In this document: one piece after another, positions 28,459 through 37,556 of the stretch
Layout: the number at the start of each line of letters is the position of its first letter
Position numbering within the stretch: position 1 is the first letter of the stretch
NCBI GenBank assembly: GCA_031430595.1
Contig: JANPBU010000016.1
Location: 1-64,000 of the forward strand
DNA from: JANNBN01 sp031430595
GTDB lineage: Bacteria; Actinomycetota; Acidimicrobiia; Acidimicrobiales; JANYDT01
Direction of reading: 5' to 3'
DNA length: 64,000 nucleotides
Program-made: the position numbers and the translations under genes
The notes under the pieces: model-generated
The model's database searches: none
What the model saw: the letters and a program-made list of their open reading frames with translations, nothing else
What the model was told of the DNA's origin: nothing

Positions 28459-29900
28459 CTTCCCTAAACCAACTTACTGAATCAGCGGGCCGTTGGCTTG
28501 CCGCTAGAACCACACGCCGATCATTTATTGGAAACGTCGGTCGCATCTCACTTGTTGCCGCTGGCGGCTCGATGATCTCGGCGACGTTCGCTGGCCGGGC
28601 CGAAGCAAGGGTCTGCGGGCAGTCTGGCGTTTCGCCCAAATGTCCAACATATGACTGCTTCGCGCCAAGTACGTGGGGTTGGTGTTGGTATGCAGGTAAC
28701 GCTTCGTGTTGCGCCAACGGCGGCCTCAAGAAGATTTGCGATTGTTGTCGAGCGAATCACCCGAACACACATGGCTATTGCCCCGAAGGTTCGAACGTTT
28801 ACTGCGTGGTCGAAAGTTGCCTCGAAGACCCCCGGGTCATGAAGGTGCTGGTCGAGCAAAACGCAGGCCGAAGCGCTTCAGAAGTTTCCATTCTTCGCAC
28901 CTCAGTCTTGACTGCTGGTTCCGTTGCCACGGTGGTCATCGCTGACGGCGACGACCCATTTGCAGGTGCTCTTGCGCTTCCGGTTGCGTCCGCAGTTTCG
29001 GGTGTTGTGTTGGTGTCACCACGGGCCGAGCTGCCACCCGCGCTCGCCGCAGAGATCATACGGCTCGGGGCACGACGGGTCATTGTGGTTGGGCCCTCTT
29101 TTACTTCCGGATTAGTAAGTGCACTTTCAGCTATTTCAGCGGGAATCGAAGTTGGTCACCTTGGCACCAACCCATCGATTGCGGGCGCTTCCATCGAGAT
29201 AGCCCGCTGGGTTATTGGTGCCACGGGGGCGACTTCGCTCACCTGCGTTAGCGCAAGCGGGCCATCATCGGTCTCAGCCCTAACCGCTGGCTCATTTGCA
29301 GCCCTAGCCCGAACACCTTTGGTGATTTCTCGCGAAGCCGCCGAGGCATTACGCGCCGAACTACCGGCACTTACGATCACTTGGATCGGCGACGAGGTCG
29401 CTGCCGGTCGAACAGGAAACGACGTCGTCATTGCCGGATCAGACCCTTTAGTCTTGGCACGCAGCATCGTCTCGGCTCGTCTGGCTGGCGAACCTAACGC
29501 TGGCTTCCCAGTTGCGCTGTACCCCGTTGACCTCCCCTCGGTGGCAGTCGGCCTGGTTCAACCGGGTACCCTCGCCATCCCGCATCCCGATGATCAACTT
29601 GACCCGACACTTCGCGATTGGTTGATAGCACACCGGGGCCGTTTCATCAGTGCACAGATCACTACCGGATTCCGCCAGTCGCTTCAAGACCGTCGAGTCT
29701 GGGAGTTGCAATCAGCACTCAATGGTTTCGAGCAACAGCTGCTTTCGGGTGACGACGGCATGGGCCTGCCGGTAATCACCCAACCAATTGCCGAGCGTGA
29801 GATTGGGAAGGCTCGGCTTACGGGGCCTCCTACCACGCTTGCCCCCACCCCGGTCGTTGGGCGTGCCAAACCCAAGAAGCGCACTCCGGAAGCTAAGTAG
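28455..29900 (+). CDS. MauA-like 12-cysteine domain fused to cell-wall-binding repeats
   Basis: The 481-residue protein has a twin-arginine signal (TTRRSFIGNVGR, residues 19-30) closely resembling that of methylamine dehydrogenase light chains. It is followed by a region with exactly 12 cysteines (54, 63, 68, 77, 85, 86, 95, 97, 98, 109, 117, 122) that includes an ICDCC motif. Twelve cysteines is also the number in MauA, where they form six disulfides. The MauA tryptophan that is oxidised to TTQ is not visible at the equivalent place (VYCVVESC), and no large-subunit gene is present. From about residue 130 a cell-wall-binding-repeat-2-like domain follows (VVIADGDDPFAGALALPVA; GARRVIVVGP). I infer an exported, disulfide-stabilised surface protein rather than an amine dehydrogenase. 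Confidence 0.75.
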   Translation: MTSLNQLTESAGRWLAARTTRRSFIGNVGRISLVAAGGSMISATFAGRAEARVCGQSGVSPKCPTYDCFAPSTWGWCWYAGNASCCANGGLKKICDCCRANHPNTHGYCPEGSNVYCVVESCLEDPRVMKVLVEQNAGRSASEVSILRTSVLTAGSVATVVIADGDDPFAGALALPVASAVSGVVLVSPRAELPPALAAEIIRLGARRVIVVGPSFTSGLVSALSAISAGIEVGHLGTNPSIAGASIEIARWVIGATGATSLTCVSASGPSSVSALTAGSFAALARTPLVISREAAEALRAELPALTITWIGDEVAAGRTGNDVVIAGSDPLVLARSIVSARLAGEPNAGFPVALYPVDLPSVAVGLVQPGTLAIPHPDDQLDPTLRDWLIAHRGRFISAQITTGFRQSLQDRRVWELQSALNGFEQQLLSGDDGMGLPVITQPIAEREIGKARLTGPPTTLAPTPVVGRAKPKKRTPEAK

Positions 29901-29906
29901 GCATTC

Positions 29907-30605
29907 GTGTTCGACCATTTTGTCGACCAAATCCCGTTGCTGGTTGGGGTCGCTCTTGCGACGGTTGCGGCCCTCCGATCACTCTGGTCGCCTTGAGGGC
30001 TGTCGGTCGCTGAGACCCTCGCTCCGTCGGTCAGACAGAGCCATGTTCCACGTTTATGGGCGGTGCTCGTGGCGTCAGGTCTCATTGCTGCGCTTCCGAT
30101 TACAACGGTCGTCAATCGTGTTGCTCAACAATTGTTGAGCATGACTCTTCGGCAGTCGATTCTGATCGCCGGGCTCAGCGCGGCCACCTGTGGCGCACTC
30201 GATTTTGCCGTTTACCGTGGTCACGGTCGGCCGTGGTCAGTCGGAACCCAAGTGCCATCAATCTGGGGGCATACATACGGCCCCTGGAAGGCTGGGCTCA
30301 GGTACGGGTTGCGGTTAGGGGTTGGCCCGGCGACCATTCTGACGAGTTGGACGTGGTGGGGTGCAATGGCGATTACTGCGACGTCACAAGATTTGCGCAC
30401 AGCAATCGCGATCGCCGCAGTGTTTGTCATTGTTCGATCAACGCTGACTATGGGTGTTGGTTCCGGAGTCTCGAACGGTGTTGAAATGGCCAAACGAATG
30501 CAACTCGTCATCCGGGCCGAGCGATGTGTGACGCTCGCACTCACAAGTTTGATGATCGCTGTTGGCATGGCCGCGATCATCGCTGGCTTCGGGCTACACC
30601 AATGA
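29907..30605 (+). pseudogene. Membrane protein gene interrupted by an in-frame TGA
   Basis: A GTG at 29907, 6 nt after the preceding stop and with GGAAG upstream, opens a frame coding for one hydrophobic helix (PLLVGVALATVAALRSLW). It stops at TGA 29994-29996. The same frame then continues open to 30605 with further hydrophobic segments (AVLVASGLIAALPI; LGVGPATILTSWTWWGAMAI; TLALTSLMIAVGMAAIIAGFG). The alternative start is GTG 30063, which would give a 180-residue protein. Every other junction in this operon is a close overlap, so the upstream start looks original. The stop could be a real nonsense mutation, a sequence error, or the annotation could simply start at 30063. The family is not recognised. 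Confidence 0.55.
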
Positions 30606-31183
30606 TTGTGTCGACCGATCTTCTTGGCTTGCGAACACTTGCAGCCCTGCTCGGATTGAACGTTGATCAAGGTGAGTTGTGTCAAGACGGTCCACTTGAG
30701 TCACTCGATCTCAATGCGGCAGCACTCGCTGAGTCTGATCCGATGCTGGAACGTTCACGGCTAATTTCTAGAGGATTCGTTCACGCTCGATTTGGGCGCT
30801 GGGAGACGCCGGTGGGTGACGTCATCACCATCACGGTGTACGAGTTTACTGACGCTCAGCAAGCCCGCCTCAGCGTTTGTGACCTGCACGAAGCACTTCG
30901 GGCTGCCGGGGCCAACTTGCTCAACGGTGACACCAATCGAGATCCCGACGTTTCGTTGGCCAGTGTTACCAGCATCGACGACGCTGTCTCGTTTCACTCA
31001 GTAACCTGCGCAATGGCCATTGACAAATTCCAGATTCTCGTGGTTAGCGGGGCCGGAGTCAGCGCGGAGTTCGTTTGCCCGACCGGGGGTCTGGGAGTCG
31101 ACGTGGCTTGGGCAACCCCGAAGCAGATACGTAGCGTTGCAAGTGCGCAAGCTCAAAAGCTTGCCACGACCTCAGCTCACTGA
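30602..31183 (+). CDS. Hypothetical protein, last gene of tdk-mau-like operon
   Basis: The ATG at 30602 overlaps the previous stop (ATGA) and gives 193 residues. There is no signal peptide or membrane helix. The middle reads as an alternating alpha/beta domain (VITITVYEFTDAQQARLSVCDLHEALRAAG), and a late segment ILVVSGAGVSAEFV is hydrophobic but short. I do not recognise the family. Its tight coupling to the membrane gene and to the MauE/MauD/MauA-like genes suggests it works with that module. Confidence 0.6.
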   Translation: MIVSTDLLGLRTLAALLGLNVDQGELCQDGPLESLDLNAAALAESDPMLERSRLISRGFVHARFGRWETPVGDVITITVYEFTDAQQARLSVCDLHEALRAAGANLLNGDTNRDPDVSLASVTSIDDAVSFHSVTCAMAIDKFQILVVSGAGVSAEFVCPTGGLGVDVAWATPKQIRSVASAQAQKLATTSAH

Positions 31184-31230
31184 GCCTCGTTTCCAGTTGA
31201 CATCGATCTCAGACCGAATTCATTGTGGGC

Positions 31231-32238
31231 TTAGTTGGCAGACATCGCGATGTGAACTTTTGCGGTTTCAGATTCGGAAGCGGCGCTGACCTTGATTGTT
31301 CCGTCCATCTTGTTGCCGTCGGGATTTGTCACGGTGAAAGCGATATCGGTCTCGTAGTCTTCGTGTTCAGTGAACGATTGAATAAACGTTGCACCTTGAG
31401 TCCACAGCGTCGCATCACGAATCCGGTCTACAGCGCTCGTGGCTGCTGCATCATTTGTAGCCTCGAAGCTCAAGCGGAACGTGACTGGAGACGGTGTTTC
31501 GATTGAGAATGCGGTGAGGTCACTCGCTACCGGCGAACCAAGCCCAAGATCAGGAATCTGCTTCTGCCAATCCCAAAACTCAGGGGTCGGAGTTACCGAA
31601 TCAAGCGGGCCTTCCCACTCGAGTTTGAGCACTATCGCTTCAGTCTTGTTGGCATCTAGACTATTAACCGTCTGTACACGTACATTCGCCCTGGCAAAAC
31701 CGTCTTCATCGCGGGCAATGCGTTCAAGGTAGTTGGTGTCACCAAAAATGCCGAAACTCTCAACCCCTTTTGATTCTTCGAACCCTGCCGGAATGTAGGT
31801 ATCGGGAACACTGGGAAACCACTGTGCCGCAGCTGCTTCAAGGTCAAGCGACTCGATTCGCCATTCAGTTTTGTAGTGAACGTGTTCAAGGTCGAACGGG
31901 TAAATCTCACGTGTCACGATCTGCATGGTCTTGTCGATAAACGTTGGCGGCAATGGCCAGTCGGAAGGAAATCCGGCAACACGCAAGTTGTCTCGGAGTT
32001 GATCAAGCGACGATGGGCTCGACCACCGTGCAACCGACCACTCTCCCGACGCAACCGCACCCGTCGTTATCGCGGGGGCACCGGTCGTTGTCGTAGTTGT
32101 TCTCGCGGGGGCAGCGGTCACCTCTTTGGGAGCTGAGGCGGTCGACCCGCTGGCACAGCCCGTAAGTAGCAGCCCAACAACAACAGTCGATATTGCGTAG
32201 CGCTGCCTACAACGTGGGATTACTGCGAACAAATTCAT
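31231..32238 (-). CDS. Hypothetical lipoprotein
   Basis: The ATG at 32238 is preferred over a GTG two codons upstream. The signal ends in a lipobox (LLLTGC), followed by a Thr/Ala-rich linker of about 40 residues that would span the wall layer. The outer domain has several beta-like segments (FIDKTMQIVTREIYPFD; YETDIAFTVTNPDG) and no cysteines. No family is recognised. It is convergent with the tdk operon. The neighbouring upstream gene on this strand is an exported amidase 50 bases away, so the two could be co-transcribed. Confidence 0.65.
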   Translation of the reverse strand: MNLFAVIPRCRQRYAISTVVVGLLLTGCASGSTASAPKEVTAAPARTTTTTTGAPAITTGAVASGEWSVARWSSPSSLDQLRDNLRVAGFPSDWPLPPTFIDKTMQIVTREIYPFDLEHVHYKTEWRIESLDLEAAAAQWFPSVPDTYIPAGFEESKGVESFGIFGDTNYLERIARDEDGFARANVRVQTVNSLDANKTEAIVLKLEWEGPLDSVTPTPEFWDWQKQIPDLGLGSPVASDLTAFSIETPSPVTFRLSFEATNDAAATSAVDRIRDATLWTQGATFIQSFTEHEDYETDIAFTVTNPDGNKMDGTIKVSAASESETAKVHIAMSAN

Positions 32239-32294
32239 AGTCACACTGAACCAGAGGCTGGACGCACGACATAGAGGGAAAACCTTGAATCTCG

Positions 32295-33671
32295 TTAACG
32301 CCTGCCATCAACTATCTCCGCTATGTCGATAAGAAGATTGTCATCGCCCGCTCGACCTAACAGATCGATGCCTACCGCAGGCAATCCGCTCAGCGAGGCA
32401 TCGGGAATTGTCAACGCTGGTAAGCCGCTTCCGGCTGAAAATATGCAGTTACCACTCGGTTGGCGCTGACCGAGGCGAACGGGGGCGTACCGATTGGTTG
32501 GCAATATCAAGGCATCAAGATCAGCGCCCTCAAGCACAGTAGTAAGTGCACCTGCTAGTTTCAGTCGTGCGATATTGCCCTTACGTATCGCTTCGAGTCG
32601 ATATGCCGAACGGTCTGGTCCGTCTTTCGTAAGCCACAGCTGAGCACTGTCGCCGCCAGCTTTTCGCCACTTCACATACGAGTTATACGATGTTCGAAAT
32701 TCCACTTCAATAAGATTCACACCGTCAACTGATGGGGCATCAAATCCAGTAATGACAGCAAAGCCAGCAGCTTTCAATTCGGAAACAATCATTGCGTTCG
32801 CCGATCCGACGCCCTTCAACACCCCAACCCGTCGGCGTGGCGCCACCGGTTCATGAGGAATAGCGACGGTGAGGGGGTCTTGAGGGTCGATGCCCTCGAT
32901 CACAGATAGCACCTGACGAAGATCATCAGGATGCAAAGCCATGGGTCCAACGGTGTCTTGCGAAGGGCTCAACGGCACCAGACCCGAGCGACTTACCCGA
33001 CCTTGGGTAGGACGCAACGAATAGATGCCAACGGACGAAGCAGGATATCGAAGGGATCCGCACGTATCACTTCCAAGCGACACGTCGACCATGCCCGATG
33101 CGACAGTAGCGGCACTTCCGGCGCTGCTTCCTCCCGCGTTAAAACGGGGGTCACGGGGGTTTGCGGTTTGTCCTCGTACTTCGCTCAGGCCACGAACGCC
33201 ACGAGCGTTGGTATCAAGGTTTGTGGTTCCAACGATGATCGCGCCTGCCTCGCGTAACCTGCGGACCACACCTGCTTCCATCTGAATGGTGTTCACTTTC
33301 GCGAGCGCTGTGGATCCAGCAGTGGTTCTAAAACCATCCGCGTGCATATTATCTTTGATCGCAATAACCACACCATCGAGCGGGCCAACTACGACAGCCC
33401 CGTTTTTCCTATCTCGTTCGTTTGCCGTCTGTCGCGCCGACGCTAAGTCGGTATCGATAAAGGCACGAATCATTCTTTCCTGATGCTGAATAACATCGAT
33501 TCGGCGTTCAAGATGTTGCCGCCTTGTCACTAATCCGGCTGCAATATCTACATGCAACGAACCGACTTCCCCTCGCTGGCCTGGACTCAACGCGACTGCA
33601 TTGATGGGCGAGTTGTTCGAAGTGAATCCAAAGGCGAACAGCAGCAGCAGAACTTGGAACCGGCGAACCAT
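32295..33671 (-). CDS. Exported amidase-signature-family hydrolase
   Basis: The 458 residues start at the ATG 33671, with a hydrophobic signal (VLLLLFAFGFTS). The amidase-signature Ser-cisSer-Lys triad is visible: lysine in VVIAIKDNM, the glycine-serine-rich GGSSAGSAATVASG, and the nucleophile serine in LGSDTCGSLRYPAS. Family members hydrolyse amides, including peptide amides and aryl amides. Export suggests a substrate outside the membrane. It follows dtd by 12 nt and is the last gene of the miaB-MFS-dtd operon on this strand. Confidence 0.88.
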   Translation of the reverse strand: MVRRFQVLLLLFAFGFTSNNSPINAVALSPGQRGEVGSLHVDIAAGLVTRRQHLERRIDVIQHQERMIRAFIDTDLASARQTANERDRKNGAVVVGPLDGVVIAIKDNMHADGFRTTAGSTALAKVNTIQMEAGVVRRLREAGAIIVGTTNLDTNARGVRGLSEVRGQTANPRDPRFNAGGSSAGSAATVASGMVDVSLGSDTCGSLRYPASSVGIYSLRPTQGRVSRSGLVPLSPSQDTVGPMALHPDDLRQVLSVIEGIDPQDPLTVAIPHEPVAPRRRVGVLKGVGSANAMIVSELKAAGFAVITGFDAPSVDGVNLIEVEFRTSYNSYVKWRKAGGDSAQLWLTKDGPDRSAYRLEAIRKGNIARLKLAGALTTVLEGADLDALILPTNRYAPVRLGQRQPSGNCIFSAGSGLPALTIPDASLSGLPAVGIDLLGRAGDDNLLIDIAEIVDGRR

Positions 33672-33683
33672 GATCAACCCGGC

Positions 33684-34121
33684 CTACAACTCAATCATAA
33701 CCGTGACCGGTCCATCGTTCACCAAATCAACTTTCATGTCGGTTCGAAACCGCCCTGTTTCAACGTTCGCCCCGAGACGCTGCAATTCGGACACCACCTC
33801 ATCAACCAAGGGTTCGGCTTGCTCTGGGCGCGCTGCTGCCAACCAAGACGGACGCCGACCGGTTGCGGTGTCACCGTACAACGTGAATTGGCTAACGACC
33901 AGCACGTTGCCTCCAGAGTCAGCGATGGAGAGGTTCATCACGCCATCTGAGTCGTCGAACACCCTGAGGTTCCAAATTTTTGCCGCGATCCTTCTGGCCA
34001 GCGCCGTGTCGTCGGTATGCGTGACCCCCACCAACACACACAGCCCACCAGCGATCGACCCGACAAGAACCCCATCTGACGTGACTGATGCACGAGAAAC
34101 TCGTTGAATCAGTGCGCGCAT
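33684..34121 (-). CDS. dtd: D-aminoacyl-tRNA deacylase
   Basis: This 145-residue enzyme frees tRNAs wrongly charged with D-amino acids (or glycine on tRNA-Ala). The family start MRALIQRVSRASV, the SQFTLYGDT motif with its catalytic threonine, and the C-terminal NDGPVTVMIEL, containing the cross-subunit Gly-cisPro region, are all present. It lies 3 nt after the MFS gene stop and 12 nt before the amidase gene. Confidence 0.95.
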   Translation of the reverse strand: MRALIQRVSRASVTSDGVLVGSIAGGLCVLVGVTHTDDTALARRIAAKIWNLRVFDDSDGVMNLSIADSGGNVLVVSQFTLYGDTATGRRPSWLAAARPEQAEPLVDEVVSELQRLGANVETGRFRTDMKVDLVNDGPVTVMIEL

Positions 34122-34124
34122 ACG

Positions 34125-36017
34125 TTACTCATCCACCGATGGCTCGAGCCGAGGGAGTCGACGACACAACGAGGCACACGCAACAGCCATTAAGGCAACG
34201 ACCATACCCACAATGAATGCCGACCGATACGACGAAGCAGTTCGCTCACCACCATTAGTAACGATCGCTACCATCACCTGAGTACCAATAACGCTTCCCA
34301 TTTGCACCACGAGTTGCTGAACAGCGCCGATCGTACCCAAGACACTTTCCGGCACTGCGTTGGCGACAGTGGCCGAGAGCGACGGAATCGCCATTCCCAT
34401 GCCAAGCCCACTGAACCCAATCGCCACGATGAGGGCAACGATCGACGACCCGGGGCGACTGACCACCAGAAGAAACATCGAGAACGCAATGCACATCATG
34501 CCCGTCGTTGCTACCACTCGCTCGCCAACGCGCACCGCAAGTAACCCAGCAAGCGGGGCCACCAATGCAAACGCAATCGGTCGAGCAATTGTGGTTCGGC
34601 TCGCCTCGCTCAGCGAATAGGCAAAGAACTTTTTGCCAACAAGCAAGTCATTAATAAGGAATAGGCCAGCACCGAGATAGGTGAACTGGGCCAGCATCTG
34701 AGCACTGATACCCGCAGCAACATTTCTGATTCGTAGCAGTCGAAGTGACAACAACGGATGCTCGGCTTTACGCTGCCATGAAACGAAAGCCGCCAGGGTA
34801 ACGGGGGCCAAGGCAAAGAAGCCGAGCACTCGTGGGTCACTCCAACCCCACTCTGGACCTCTGTTTGTTCCCATCAGGATCAGCAGCGTGGTTGCGCCAA
34901 GCAGCACGGCACCGAGCACATCAAACTTCGCGCCAGCCCGTTTCGGCATATCTGGAATAACTCGGATGGCAACGATCAGCGCAATGAGGAAAAAGGGAAC
35001 CTGGGCGATGAACATGGACCGCCAACCCCACCGCTCGACCATAGGCCCACCCACCAACACCCCGAGCACCGGAGACCCCGCACCAACCAACGACCAGTAG
35101 CCCATTGCCTTCACTCGGTCTTGTTGGCCGAACGCTCGAAAGATAATCGCCAGTGAAGACGGGCCGAGGCCAACCGTTATTGCAGCAGCAATTGTTCGGA
35201 ATGCAATAAGCGCGTATACATTCGGCGACCAGGCAACAAGAAGCGACCCGAACGCGCCACCTACCAACGCAGCGATGTACAGACGACGATGACCCCGAAC
35301 GTCTCCGAGGCGGCCAAGCGCAGGTGCCAAAATCGCGCCAACCAGTGTTGGCCCGGTGAACGCCCACAACACCAGACTTGGCGAGGTTCCTAAATCGTCA
35401 GCGATCGTTTCGCGAGCGACCGACAGCAACGTGAAAACAACACCGGCCGAGAAGTTGCCAAGCAGAACGGCGAACAAAATCCACCAGGGCGAGCGCCCAA
35501 CACGACGTACTCGACGACCAACCCAACCACGCATAAGCGCATCCCAAGGGATAGGCGGTACTTCATCGAGGCCGGGTTCAAAATCAGCCCCGTCTCGCTG
35601 AGGCAGATGCTGATCGTCAACAGCCTTACCATCCGACTTACCATCCGACTTCGCATCCGGCTTTCTATCCGACTTACCAGCGAGCGAACCCGCTACCCGA
35701 AGATCCAATTCGCTTGGCGTCCAGCCGGCTTCAATCGATGTGATCGCGGAAACTGGCAGGGGGCCATACAAATGCGGAAACAGTTCTCCACCGGTTGAGG
35801 CTTCCCACACGAGGTGCTCGACGATGCCCGGGTCGTGCTCATCGATACACAGCAGGGTCAGATCGGTTCGGCCCGAGTAGTAGCGACCAAACGTGGGCGC
35901 GAGTTGCTGAGCCGACGACAGGTGAATGAACCCCTCGCTACCTAATGAGGCGGCGCGGTACTCACCCGACCACAGCGTTTCATCAAAGATCGCCGGTTCG
36001 GCGAGATGGAAAAGCAT
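34125..36017 (-). CDS. DUF952 domain fused to MFS transporter
   Basis: In this 630-residue fusion, residues 1 to about 105 form a DUF952 domain (FHLAEPAIFDETLWSGEYRAASLGSEGFIHLSS; then LVWEASTGGELFPHLYGPLP). A hydrophilic linker contains SDRKPDAKSDGKSDGK repeats. From about residue 175 follows a major-facilitator transporter with at least 12 hydrophobic segments, the LGRLGDVRGHRRLY motif A and proline/glycine-rich helix 5, resembling DHA2 drug/proton antiporters. DUF952 proteins are usually stand-alone. Its start overlaps the miaB stop (TGATG), so translation is coupled. The fused function is unknown; export of small molecules is inferred. Confidence 0.88.
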   Translation of the reverse strand: MLFHLAEPAIFDETLWSGEYRAASLGSEGFIHLSSAQQLAPTFGRYYSGRTDLTLLCIDEHDPGIVEHLVWEASTGGELFPHLYGPLPVSAITSIEAGWTPSELDLRVAGSLAGKSDRKPDAKSDGKSDGKAVDDQHLPQRDGADFEPGLDEVPPIPWDALMRGWVGRRVRRVGRSPWWILFAVLLGNFSAGVVFTLLSVARETIADDLGTSPSLVLWAFTGPTLVGAILAPALGRLGDVRGHRRLYIAALVGGAFGSLLVAWSPNVYALIAFRTIAAAITVGLGPSSLAIIFRAFGQQDRVKAMGYWSLVGAGSPVLGVLVGGPMVERWGWRSMFIAQVPFFLIALIVAIRVIPDMPKRAGAKFDVLGAVLLGATTLLILMGTNRGPEWGWSDPRVLGFFALAPVTLAAFVSWQRKAEHPLLSLRLLRIRNVAAGISAQMLAQFTYLGAGLFLINDLLVGKKFFAYSLSEASRTTIARPIAFALVAPLAGLLAVRVGERVVATTGMMCIAFSMFLLVVSRPGSSIVALIVAIGFSGLGMGMAIPSLSATVANAVPESVLGTIGAVQQLVVQMGSVIGTQVMVAIVTNGGERTASSYRSAFIVGMVVALMAVACASLCRRLPRLEPSVDE

Positions 36018-37513
36018 CAGTTCGGAAGTGAGCTGACAGCGGTAACTGGTATACGAATGCGGTGTCGGGGTCGTGCCGTAACAGCCAACAGCTCACCTTT
36101 GAGAAAATGAGCAGCTGCTTCAGTTACCCGCACATCACAAAACGTGCCGGGCGAAAGCGGCTTGTCTTCTGCGGTTCGGAAATGGATGAGCTTCATTTGA
36201 CGGGTTCTACCGCTGGTTACCAACGCGTCACGTTTGGAAGGTCCTTCGACGAGTACATCTTCCACTAACCCTATGCGTGCTTTGTGCTTTGCTACCGCAG
36301 TGCGTTCGGTCACGATCTTCAGGCGTTCGAACCGATCGGCCATTACCTCGACCGGCACGAATTGATCAGCCATTAAGGCAGCCTCGGTACCTGGACGCGG
36401 CGAGAACTGATAAGTAAACACATTGTCAAACTCGGCCTGAGCACAGAACTGAAGAGTTTGTTCAAAATCTTCGTCGGTTTCACCCGGGAACCCAACAATG
36501 ATGTCGGTTGTCACCGACAGGTCACCCACGGCGGCACGAGCAGCGGTGAGCCGGTCGAGGTATCGTTCCGCGGTATAGCCGCGATGCATGGCGCTAAGTA
36601 CCTGATCGCTTCCTGATTGAAGCGGAAGATGCAGATGCGGCATAACGGCCGGAACCGTAGCCATTGCCTCAATGATTTCTGGACGAAGGTCTTTCGGGTG
36701 CGGTGATGTGAATCGCACACGGCGGATTCCTTCGACCGAACCAACAGTTCGCATAAGGTCGGCAAACAGCGGGCGAGCCCTACGGTCGTCAAGCCAAGAG
36801 TCACCACAATGAAAGCGCGCAGATGATATGTCTTGATCGTCGCGGTGACCAAGCGTGAGGTCTCTACCGTACGAGTTCACATTTTGCCCAAGCAGAGTGA
36901 TCTCAACCGTACCCGCAGCTGCGAGCGTTTCAACCTCACTCCTGAGTTCACCAAAGGGGCGACTGATTTCCACCCCTCGTACCGACGGCACGATGCAAAA
37001 CGCGCACTTATTGTCGCAGCCAATTTGAATCGTTACCCAGGCTGCGTAGTCAGACGCCCGGGCGGCAGGAAGCGCCGAGGGGAAGGCCTCAGCCTCTTCC
37101 AGGATCTCCATCAGCGGCCCTTCGAGAGCTGAGCGACGAATCAGTTCAGCGGCGTGATGCACATTATGGGTTCCGAACACCACATCGACATGGGGCGCCC
37201 GCTGTTGAATCTGACCTCTGTCCTTTTGAGCCTGGCAGCCCCCCACCACGATTTGCAGCTCAGGACGCTCTTGCTTAAGCCGACTGAGCATCCCAAGGTT
37301 TCCGTAAAGGCGATTATCAGCATTTTCTCGGATTGTGCACGTATTGATCACAATGACATCGGCATCGGCCTCAGAGGTTGCCTTGACGTAACCATCAGCC
37401 TCAAGCGAACCAGCGATCCGCTCGGAATCGTGTTCATTCATTTGGCACCCATAGGTATGAACCAGGTACTTCTTTGGCATCGGCTGCTGATCAATAGGCT
37501 GCCGAGTAGTCAC
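36017..37513 (-). CDS. miaB: tRNA-2-methylthio-N6-dimethylallyladenosine synthase
   Basis: Adds the methylthio group to i6A37 of tRNAs reading UNN codons. It has the N-terminal UPF0004 domain with its cluster cysteines (HTYGCQMNEHDSE; NTCTIRENADNR; VVGGCQAQ), a radical-SAM motif CDNKCAFC, and a TRAM domain at the C-terminus. The GTG at 37513 is chosen because TAAGAT ends 7 nt upstream, giving a leaderless start and 498 residues. ATGs further up fall in the promoter. The gene heads the operon miaB / DUF952-MFS / dtd / amidase. Confidence 0.95.
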   Translation of the reverse strand: MTTRQPIDQQPMPKKYLVHTYGCQMNEHDSERIAGSLEADGYVKATSEADADVIVINTCTIRENADNRLYGNLGMLSRLKQERPELQIVVGGCQAQKDRGQIQQRAPHVDVVFGTHNVHHAAELIRRSALEGPLMEILEEAEAFPSALPAARASDYAAWVTIQIGCDNKCAFCIVPSVRGVEISRPFGELRSEVETLAAAGTVEITLLGQNVNSYGRDLTLGHRDDQDISSARFHCGDSWLDDRRARPLFADLMRTVGSVEGIRRVRFTSPHPKDLRPEIIEAMATVPAVMPHLHLPLQSGSDQVLSAMHRGYTAERYLDRLTAARAAVGDLSVTTDIIVGFPGETDEDFEQTLQFCAQAEFDNVFTYQFSPRPGTEAALMADQFVPVEVMADRFERLKIVTERTAVAKHKARIGLVEDVLVEGPSKRDALVTSGRTRQMKLIHFRTAEDKPLSPGTFCDVRVTEAAAHFLKGELLAVTARPRHRIRIPVTAVSSLPN

Positions 37514-37520
37514 GCTTTGC

Positions 37521-37526
37521 ATCTTA
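37521..37526 (-). promoter_or_regulatory. -10 box (TAAGAT) of leaderless miaB
   Basis: It ends 7 nt before GTG 37513 on the minus strand. It decides the miaB start, because the upstream ATG at 37522 lies inside this box. Confidence 0.5.
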
Positions 37527-37556
37527 CTGACCGGCATGATGGTTGAGATCGGCATC

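Noticed and set aside
28455..28830. Reading the 12-cysteine protein as a functional methylamine dehydrogenase light chain
   Set aside because: No tryptophan is visible at the TTQ position after the ICDCC region, the second half of the light chain is replaced by cell-wall-binding repeats, and there is no heavy-chain gene in the window.
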